Positions 56,340-64,000 of a stretch of 64,000 nucleotides of DNA are shown here, piece after piece. Source of the DNA: Deinandra increscens subsp. villosa (lineage: Eukaryota > Streptophyta > Magnoliopsida > Asterales > Asteraceae); the NCBI GenBank assembly GCA_039602395.1, contig JBCNJP010000017.1:15659529-15723528 (forward strand), in the 5' to 3' direction. Within the stretch, counting starts at the first letter, position 1, and every line of letters starts with the position of its first letter. The notes beneath the pieces were generated by a model. It saw only the letters and a program-made list of their open reading frames with translations, was not told where the DNA came from and searched no databases. Made by a program: the position numbers and the translations under genes.

Positions 56340-56690
56340 TCAATCGAAAGTTGAAGTCCAGGCGGTTAGGTTCAAGCGGACCAAGTCAGCCAAAAGACTG
56401 AACTAGCGGTGCGCGAGTTCAGCCGGATATTGTTACGGTTGAAGTTCAAACGGAAAGTTGAACCAGAAATTCTTCTGGACAAAGTTGGAGCGGAAGTTGA
56501 ACCGGAAGATCAGTTCTTCCGAAAAGCAGCTGTTACGCGAAGTTTTTCCGGAATGACAGCTGTAAATGAGTTTAATTCAGCGTTAACTAGAAATCAATTT
56601 GTATTAAAGACGTTTAATACAAAGTTTGACCAAGAATTAATTGAGAGTGCTCCCCAAGGCTCCAGAACCACTATATATAGAGCCTCATCT
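56340..56690 (+). promoter_or_regulatory. U3 motif repeats and TATA box of element F
   Basis: Variants of GTTCAAGCGG, GTTCAAACGGAAAG, GTTGAACCAGAA and GTTGAACCGGAAG occur every 15-40 bp, then the TATA box at about 56671. The motif resembles the TTCAACCGGAA array in element A. Confidence 0.6.
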
Positions 56691-57060
56691 GTTGAGGCTT
56701 AGTACACTGAATTCACTCAGAATTATTTCTTTTTTCTCCACTCTCTCTTTCTCTCAAAATTTGCTTAAAATCTTCATCCTGTTCGTCAGGAACTTCAAGA
56801 ACACGAAGGTAATTCCCGGCTTAGTGTTATCTTGGTCGTATAATACAGTTTAGGCGATTATACCCTGGGAAACAAGACGGATCTCCGGTAGACCCGAAAT
56901 TTGTTTTAAGGGACCCGGGTTTTGATCCGAAGCCTTCGCCAAAGATTTTCCTATTTTCAATTTCTTTTCTTTAAACAAATCACTTTTATTCAAACCTTTG
57001 CTTGTCACAATCCTCAAAACTCTTTTCTAAACTTTTTGTCAAAAATTGTGACTTTATTTT

Positions 57061-57430
57061 TGTAAGTGCGTGAGCGGCGGATCATCTACTCGATCATTAT
57101 GTAAAATGTGTAATTCGAGTAAGTAAGATGAACACAAGAAGGTAAATACAATAGGAATTTATTGCTTAACCACAGAGAGTACACACACAATTACACACAG
57201 TAGATTTGGCAAGAAGTACTTCTTCAATACAAGACATTAGCTATTTATACTAGAAAACGATTGTCCGAACTGGAGCTGTCCCGAAGTCACACGAACTCAT
57301 CCGAACTCCGACTTTCGTGTCCACTTCGGATGGTCACGAACTGCCACTTCGGGTGAGTTTGTGAACAGCATTCCTAGCCTCTTTGTCTTGAACTTGATAC
57401 TTCACACGACGACCAGATAATGCTCTAAGA
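57061..57430 (-). repeat. 3' LTR of element E
   Basis: On the minus strand starts TCTTAGAGCATTATC (the partner has TGTTCGAGCAATATC, so the first bases are mutated here) and ends CGCACTTACA. TATAAATAGC on the minus strand at about 57241-57250 is the TATA box. Just upstream of it (57268-57360) are CCGAACT/CTTCGG motif repeats. Confidence 0.82.
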
Positions 57431-59008
57431 AACTCCCCCTCGATGTGTGCAGTATCTGTTTCACCACATATAATTGTTTCTTCAATCAAACTCCCCCTCA
57501 ACTTGATGGTTAGTCCGATCTTGAAAACTTAACATTGCAGCACGTGTTATCTCTTTATCAACATCTTCAGAAGACTTGAAGTTGTGAAATTCTCTTTCCA
57601 CTTAGTACCTGCCAACATAAATAATCTTGGCGCAAAACGTCTCTTCGAGACTCCAAGATATATTGATTTTGAAATTTGATTCGTATCCCGTGTTGATCAA
57701 CCGAAAACAAATAAGAAATAAAATCTTTTTGATTTTTAGAAACCTTATATTAAAAGACACCTAAAATCTTTTTGGTATTTTCTGAAATAAAAAGTAAATG
57801 CAATACAGAATCAGACACTATTTTTGTCTTTTGCGAGAAAGATCGCGACTTGGGATTATATTGATCATAATGTGCTGAACTACACTTCAATTTCAATTAT
57901 TGTAGCACATAAGCCACGTCGATTGCAGATATAATATGTCCAACTTTAAACTCAGGCATAATCATACTCATAACATCTAGATATGTTAAATTATTGATTA
58001 GATTTACTTTGATCAGTGTACCCCACACTATCAGATATACTCATATATGCTTTTGCTTATCACCTTTTATGATTTAACACATAATTGTATTCATGATATT
58101 GTCAACTGTGTTCCATGCAAAAAAGAAATAAGAAAGTTAAATCGTCTACCTTAAGGTCGATCTTTCGATACGTAGATAAGGCCTCAGAATTTAACAAAAT
58201 AAGAAAAATAAAAACAAGTTAAAATTGTATAATTCAACAACAATCAGGTCGGTCTTATGGACACGCAGAGAAAGACCGATGAATTATACGAAACACCAAG
58301 AAAATAAAGCAGAACCTCAAACGAACAACAATCAGGTCGATCTTTCGATATGCAAAGAAAGTCCGATCGTTTGAGAAAATAAAGAAAATCAAACAAGTTT
58401 AAATCTTTGCAAAATGAACACATGTTTACACAGTGACTTTTCATTTTTCTTTTCACATATCTTTTTCTTGGTATATCATGAGATACGCATCAAGATGTTG
58501 TCCATTAGGTCAAGCATCAGATTTAGTGTATATCACATTTGTATACTTTCTGATTTGTCGAGCTACCTAGCACATCGAACAGTGGTCTTATGGCTTTTTC
58601 ATTTACTCTATCCATGAGTCAGACAACGTCATCCAATGTACCATTATTTCCCAATCATATCGGATACGATTTCTCATTTTTTAATGTTTTTTGTTTTTTT
58701 CAAATATTCCCCCCCCCCCCCAAATGACAAACTCTATTTTTAAATTTTCATTTTTACCATTGGAAAAACAACACACTATTTTTGTATTTTTCAAAGAGAC
58801 AAACTCCCCCTCAAACTGAGACGGAGTAGAAAAACAAAAGAAAATTGATCAACCAACACGGATACTGGCATTTTAGTATTTTGAAAACACAGGATTTTGT
58901 AAATGATTTGGAAATTCATTTTAAGTTAAAACACAGATATTCCACCACCAGCAATCTTTCAATTACCGACAGGTCTTCCTGAAATACCCGCAGACCCCAA
59001 ATAAAACG
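57431..59008 (-). other. Non-coding 3' part of element E
   Basis: About 1.6 kb between gag and PPT. No pol remains. Contains a direct repeat with CAATCAGGTCGRTCTT at about 58242 and 58328, each followed by AGAAAGWCCGAT. A poly-C run of about 11 lies near 58711-58721. Confidence 0.6.
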
Positions 59009-62000
59009 TTAGTTCCGTTGGGATCGACCCGATTCAACAGCGTCGGGTCGCCCGGTGTCTTCCACAAAGTCGTTTTTGGTCTTGGAGACAACTTTTGGTT
59101 TCCATATCATGGATGATGATGAAACTTTTTTATCAGAACCTGAAAATGGTTCAACCGGCGTCTTCAATCCAGACGACTTACAAGTTGTTTTGAATTTTGG
59201 AGACCATGGTTCATCAAAAATGTTACCAGTTGAATCCACATATTTGGCATTTTTGTGGACACATGCAGTCGTTGGACAAGCAGCAGCAAGATGTCCAGGT
59301 TGACGACATGCATAACAGATTCTTTCACGCAATTTAAAAAACTTTTGAAAAATTCTTTGAATTTTTAGAAAATGATGAATTATCAGAACTAAAATGATCA
59401 AAGAAATTATCATAGGCATCATACCTCGGAGATTGACTCCACGAAGAAACTTTGAAATCAGATGAAGAACTTCCAGAATAATAAGAATTCTGATTGGAAG
59501 AAAAAACAACAACTTGTTTCTTCTGAGATTGTGATTTCTTGTGATTCTTGACTTTCGAAACATTTTCTTTCTTCTTTGATTGTTGAGCTTGAACGGGCTT
59601 TTCCTTGAAAACAAATCCTAGTCCTTTATGCTTAGAGCCAGAAGATTTTGACGATTCAGCCTGAGAACTACCAGTAGCACTTCTTTGATGTGCTCGTTGA
59701 GTAAAAGTAACCTTAATCTCTGGTATTTTGTTCTCTTTTACCAAACTCTTGGGAGCTTCCATCTCAGATAATGTACCAATTGATGTAACATACACACTTT
59801 TATCAAAAATCTTCTCATTTCCAACAACTAAGGACTAGAATCAAACTTTGGAGCTTCACCCATATTTTCTTTCTTCTTTCCAGATTTAGAATTCTTCTTC
59901 TTTGCAAGAGTTGCAAACTTAGAACAATTTTGCAAGTCTGCTTTTGGATCAAGCAGAGCAGATGAAAATTCAGACAAATCCACTGGTGTAGGAACCTTGT
60001 GAATATCATCTTCCTTTGCACTATTATCACTTTTGTCTTTCTTGTACTAGAAAATTCAGCAATGTTGGTCATAAATTTCAATTCTTGACTTGTCTTAGTA
60101 ACTCCAAAATCTCCAATGTTAATTCAGAAATCTTTTGGTGAGCAGCAAACAAATTCTTTTGAGAAGTAATAAACTCTTCATTTAAATCATTGTATTCATA
60201 CGTTTTCCGTTTCCTTATTTCACATTTTGCTAACACTTCTTTAGTGACCTTCTCCCACTTCTTCTTAAAGATAGCAACATCTTTTGTCAAGACTTCATTT
60301 TTATCTCGAAGAAGTACATATGCATCTCGAAGTGTAGAAAGTTCTTCTTGAAGATTCAATATTCTCTCAGCAGCTTCAACAGCAATTACATTAGTTTGTT
60401 CATATTTCTGTTGAACTGGATAGCTTTTCTGAAATAAAGTGTCAAAGTCTTCAGCAGCTTCCTTAGCTTCAGTTTTAGCTTTCTCACATTCTTCAAGCAA
60501 ATCGGCTTTTTTTCAGCAACTGCTCATTGATTGAATTCAACTCATAATACTTTTTCTGAAAGCTCTCCAACTCTTGTTTTAGCATGACAATTTCTTCAGA
60601 CACCAACTGTAAACTTCTTTCTGAACTTGCATTCTTGTTGCGTAACACAACACATTCAGATACATTTAAACTCTTCCACCTTTGAACTTTCAGTCACATT
60701 TGCCTGAACCTCTTCGATCGTAGTTGCTCTCGAACTTGCTTCGGAATCAGTCAAAATACTATTAGTTAAATGATGAGCCACTAAAGCAACAACTTCATTA
60801 TCCGTATCATGAATGATATTAATATTAATATTACGATAAGCATTTCTTCTAAATTCATGATCTGCATGCCATGCAAATTCATTTTAATGCTAAAAAATCT
60901 CTGCCATTCTGTCAGCAATAGAAACAAAAGATTATTTTATTTAAATTAGAATTGCTTGTTGAAGATTTAACCAAATGAGCATGTTGACCAGAATTAGACT
61001 TGTTGTCAGTTGCCTTTGGACATTCACGAGCAAAATGTCCATACATAGAACACTTGAAACATTTCACCTTAGACTTGTCTAATCCAATCTTTCCATCTTG
61101 ATTCAACCTCTTCTTCCCAGTTCTGTTAAAGAATTTCTTTGTTCTTCTAACAAGCATTGCATACTGCCAATTCAAATCCATCTCCTCCAGATGATCATAA
61201 TCAATTTGATCATAGTATTCTTCTGTCAATTCTGCATTACTCACTGAACCAGTAATAACACCAAAATATGAAGATACCAAAGCAGACATCAATGCCATAT
61301 AATCCCCAGTTGTCTTAACAGATAAGGCATTGTGTGTTGATGAACTTGGAATTGAAACAGTACAACCAGAAGAAAAACCAGAATTATCAGATTTTCAGAC
61401 AACAAATGCTGTAGGGGGTGCGGAATTTAAAACATTCGATTTCACTGCATGAATGGTAGAATCATTTTCTCCATGATACACGACAGGGTTCTGAATTTGT
61501 GCAGGCAGTGACTTGTTCACAGTCAATTCCATATCCCTTGCTTGTATTCTTTCAATCAAATCATTGAATAACAAACTTGTATATTCTTTATCATGGGTAA
61601 TCATCATGACATAATTTTCTCATTTTTCGGGTAATGCCTCCAACAATTTTTCTTTCAAATCAGCATCCTCCTTTGTAATGTTAACCAACACCATTTCACT
61701 CATCAGGTGTGCAAATCTTGCAATCAAATTTGGAATTGACTTATTTTGATAATGTTTGAAATTATCAAATTCTTTCTTCAAAACCTTTTGTCGGCTTTTC
61801 TTATATTGATCATTACCTTCACATGTCTTCTGCAAAGCATCCCATAAACCTTTTGATGTACCATAAGCGGAAATTGATGTAACAACTCCTTAGGTAATGC
61901 CATCGTCAATGTGCCGTAAGCCTTTTTCTCATCTTGTTATGCTTATTTTTGTCCAGCATCAAATTTTCTTTAAAGAACGGGCTCTCCATACATATCCTTA

Positions 62001-62230
62001 GGATACTTATACTGATCAGTAAATGATAACCACATATCAACATCATTTATATCCACATACGCTTCAAAACATTTCACCCAACTATGATAATCTTCCAACT
62101 TAAGTAATTTGAGAACTTTCTAACTTGTTCCTATTTCATTATCATAATTCAGCATACTTTGCATCGTGGTTTGCATTGACGTTTGCGTTGCAGCGAATAC
62201 TTGAAAATCCGACATCTTGAAAAGTCTAAA
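59009..62230 (-). pseudogene. gag of element E with two zinc knuckles and coiled coil, degenerate
   Basis: The minus strand in several frames starts MSDFQVFAATQTSMQTTMQS near 62216, followed by gag core pieces (HSWVKCFEAYVDINDVDMW; MALPKELLHQF). Then DKEYTSLLFNDLIERIQARD (61600-61540), NWQYAMLVRRTKKFFNRTGK and a first CCHC knuckle (CFKCSMYGHFAREC, about 61040-61081). Then a coiled coil (60500-60078: EAAERILNLQEELSTLRDAY, RDKNEVLTKDVAIFKKKWEK) and a Ser/Lys-rich linker. A second knuckle (CYACRQPGHLAAAC, about 59272-59313) and FDEPWSPKF..MIWKPK follow before a stop at 59009. At least six stops or frameshifts. The same domain order as in element C; the coiled coil is homologous to 8020-8440. Confidence 0.78.
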
Positions 62231-62239
62231 TTCCTGTTT

Positions 62240-62500
62240 GCCTGAACTGAAACGAAGTGAAAATTGATGGCACGAAGTGATCCGAATTAAATCCGAACTG
62301 AACACTTGAAACAAAGTGATCCGAACTGGTTCGAACGGTGACTTCGGTTACACGAATTCCCGAACTGAGAAGCGAAGTCACAACCAAACGAGATTCGAAC
62401 TGAGATCCGAGCTGGTAATTCGTATGGCCGAACTGATCCGAACTCGTACTTCGGAGTAGTTATTTTTCAAATAGATTGTTCTTGATCCGAACTGGAGCGA
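62240..62500 (-). repeat. CCGAACTG motif array in element E leader
   Basis: About 260 bp between gag start and PBS with a dozen copies of (T)CCGAACTG, CGAACTGA, ACGAAGTGA and CTTCGG. The same motif family occurs in the LTR of this element (57268-57360 and 62950-63040). Confidence 0.8.
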
Positions 62501-62730
62501 ACTAGAGTGCTTTTGAGCTAAAATTTTATGATTTTCAGTGTTTTTGAGTGTGATTTAAGCAGTAAACCAGAAACAATAAAAATGAATGATTTAGGATTGA
62601 AACTTTCACCAAAAACACAGATGAAATGATCAAGCCGAAGCAAAAACACACCAATTTTTCAAAAACCGATACTTTTTGGATCAAAAACTCGAAAAATAGC
62701 TGAGATCTGATCAGTAGATTGAACCGCAAG

Positions 62731-62742
62731 CTCTGATACCAC
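62731..62742 (-). other. Primer binding site of element E
   Basis: The minus strand reads GGTGGTATCAGAGC just after the LTR end ..GCACTTTCA, an exact 12-base copia tRNA-iMet site. Confidence 0.88.
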
Positions 62743-62743
62743 C

Positions 62744-63113
62744 TGAAAGTGCGTGAGCGGCGGATCGTCTACTCGATTATTATGTAAAACGTGTAATTCG
62801 AGTAAGTAAGATGAACACAAGAAGGTAAATACAATAGGAATTGTATTGCTTAACCCCAGAGAGTACACACACAATTATACATAGTAGATTTGGCAAGAAG
62901 TACTTCTTCAGTACAAGACATTAGCTATTTATACTAGAATACAACTGTCCAAACTGGAGCTGTTCCGTAGTCACACGAACTCATCCGAACTGCGACTTCA
63001 TGTCCACTTCGGATGGTCACAAACTGCCACTTCGGGTCACTTCGTGAACAACATTCCTAGCCTCTTTGTCTTGAACTTGATACTTCACACGATGATCGGA
63101 TATTGCTCGAACA
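62744..63113 (-). repeat. 5' LTR of element E
   Basis: 370 bp, minus-strand ends TGTTCGAGCAAT and CGCACTTTCA. TATA box (minus TATAAATAGC) at about 62924-62933 and CCGAACTG-type motifs upstream of it. It differs from the 3' LTR at about twenty sites (about 94-95%). Confidence 0.88.
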
Positions 63114-63934
63114 GTTTTGTCACTGTTTATTTAGTAATCTTGTTTTCATTTTTTGGTAAATTTATTTGTTTTAGTGTATATCATTTCCATTGTACTGTAT
63201 CTTTCATTTCTTTGTATTGTAATACTTTTCTTCATTTCCTTGTATTGTAATTCTGTTCATTTCCTTGTAATTGTATTGATAGGAGTAGAATTTCATTTGT
63301 TTGTATTGTAATAGATTAAATTTCCTTTTGTTGTAATCGCACGAAAAATATAATATTTATTTTATTTCAACTTTGCGACCAGTTTTCCTACAAACTTAAA
63401 ATATAAATTTTAAAACACCGTTAGTTTTTATTTAAAACTTAATTAACTCGAGTCTCAAAGTTGCACTTAGATTTCTCGAGGTGATCTAGTGTTTTAAAAA
63501 TAAATATTTTTTAACTCGTTTGGACTCAAGGTTTGTCTTAGAATCAAACGAGTAGTCGGTTACGACAAATAAATTTTAACATTCAATAATTGGACGTTAT
63601 AATGTAAAAAAAAGAAAACTCATTAACATCCATTCGTTGGATGTTAAAATCCTTTAAAAACTATTTAACCTCCATAAGTTGGAAGTTATAAACTTTTAAT
63701 ACACTCTAAATCTGTCCATTTGTTGGACTTTAGTCTCTTTAAATGTGCACGTTTAGAGATTAAAAACTCCCTTCTACTCCTTGAAAACCATCCATTAGTT
63801 GGAGGTTTTTTCTTACTTTTTTAACGTGCGCGTTTAAATAATAATTCTGAATATTAACTTGTGTAGTTTTCTATTTCAGAAAATGACTACTGACCAGTGA
63901 AGTCCTCACCATCGGTTGGTGCTCAAGTTGGCTA
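63114..63934 (+). other. Leader of element F with repeats and hairpin array
   Basis: Continuation of F after the E insertion. 63190-63320 contains four imperfect copies of TTCATTTCYTTGTATTGTAAT. 63578-63808 contains five small hairpins (see next), and two more flank the gag start. No PBS was identified. Confidence 0.55.
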
Positions 63935-63943
63935 ATGGCCAAC
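63578..63943 (+). other. Row of seven small stem-loops before and at gag start of element F
   Basis: Stem-loops by eye: 63578-63598, 63624-63646 (AACATCCATTCGTTGGATGTT), 63666-63688, 63714-63728 (GTCCATTTGTTGGAC), 63786-63808, 63907-63921 (CACCATCGGTTGGTG) and 63927-63943 (GTTGGCTAATGGCCAAC). Four share CCATNNGTTGG, in which the outer CCA pairs with TGG. The ATG of the proposed gag start (63935-63937) lies in the loop of the last one. Confidence 0.65.
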
Positions 63944-64000
63944 ACCATTGCTAGTCATGCCGAGAAACCCAAGAAGTTCTCGGTCTCCACTTTAAAAGTG
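63935..64000 (+). pseudogene. Start of gag of element F (cut by window end)
   Basis: From ATG at 63935 the frame reads MANTIASHAEKPKKFS. This is the typical beginning of a copia gag in which the next conserved words are G-L-x-F-K-R-W. A one-base shift near 63990 would be needed to continue that block, so this copy is probably frameshifted. An earlier ATG at 63884 opens only five codons. The remainder lies outside the window. Confidence 0.6.

Larger units (their letters stand above)
55186..57060 (+). repeat. 5' LTR and start of leader of copia element F
   Basis: Starts TGTTGGAATTTTGGG at 55186. After removing the hAT insertion (55312-56028) it continues TTTGTGTAGTACG.. with a CG-rich patch (CGCACACGCACGCGCGCG near 56301), motif repeats of TTGAACCGGAA type (56340-56510), a TATA box (CTATATATAGAGCC, about 56671-56684) and a CT-rich start region. 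A second LTR would lie beyond the window. The LTR/leader border and a PBS were not found, so the right limit is simply where element E is inserted. Confidence 0.6.
57061..63113 (-). mobile_element. Element E: gag-only copia element, minus strand
   Basis: Two 370-bp LTRs (57061-57430 and 62744-63113) enclose 5.3 kb with a PBS (62731-62742), a PPT (57431-57443 region, GAGGGGGAGTTT on minus) and a long gag without protease, integrase, RT or RNase H. The flanks are ATTTT and GTTTT, i.e. four of five bases of a target duplication agree. It is comparable to TR-GAG elements (terminal repeats plus GAG domain). It is inserted in the leader or LTR end of element F. Confidence 0.82.

Noticed and set aside
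59009..59614. Host CCHC zinc-finger gene
   Set aside because: It lies inside element E between its LTRs, and the flanking motifs match copia gag of element C. Part of gag.

Overview
This is plant nuclear DNA, probably from a eudicot and plausibly an Asteraceae-type genome. It is AT-rich and gene-poor, and most of it consists of nested transposable elements. I found no intact host gene, rRNA, tRNA or CRISPR array. The eudicot call rests on the mix of Ty1/copia elements primed by initiator-Met tRNA, Ty3/gypsy LTR debris, tRNA-type SINEs, L1-like LINE tails, and PIF/Harbinger, hAT, CACTA, Mutator-like and Helitron-like DNA elements. The family-level guess rests only on the copia elements with an extra ORF downstream of pol, and is soft.

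Layout. 1-3715: element A, a non-coding (LARD-like) copia element with two 584-bp LTRs, PBS and PPT. 3773-5850: one long gypsy-type LTR with its PBS. 5860-8480: copia debris on both strands, including a broken gag. 8957-10404: a SINE with a perfect 13-bp target duplication, whose poly-A tail was later hit by a 1.1-kb Mutator-like element. 10405-20071: AT-rich DNA carrying four LINE tails, three SINEs, a PIF/Harbinger MITE with TAA duplications, a CACTA MITE, a three-unit 276-365-bp tandem repeat and a Helitron-like end.

20267-33796: element B, a minus-strand LARD-like element. It carries a Harbinger element with a Myb-like ORF1 gene, a 500-N assembly gap, the 3' end of another copia element (G), and a second copy of the Harbinger segment. 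The two 3.7-kb copies begin exactly at the outer edge of G's LTR and the first copy ends at the gap. This is best read as two haplotypes (with and without G) placed end to end by scaffolding.

33797-50061: a tandem dimer, a Helitron end, then element D (copia, duplication ATTAT). D's gag-protease part is inverted relative to its RT, RNase H and LTRs. It is interrupted by element C (35556-46984, minus, duplication GTCTC), a large copia element with gag, protease, integrase, part of RT and a long extra ORF downstream of pol. 50062-55185: AT-rich DNA with telomere-like repeats, a SINE, a long-hairpin MITE, a snap-back hairpin and a fragment coding RS/SSDDD repeats. 55186-64000: the 5' end of copia element F, interrupted by a hAT MITE in its LTR and by gag-only element E (57061-63113). 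F's leader has a row of small hairpins, the last presenting the likely gag AUG in its loop, and gag runs off the window.

A theme across the window is that several different copia elements each carry their own short repeated motif. In C, E, F and G it lies in U3 upstream of the TATA box, and in B, C and E it also lies in the leader before gag. All element coding regions seen show stops, frameshifts, deletions or a lost catalytic residue. Any activity would need proteins supplied from elsewhere.
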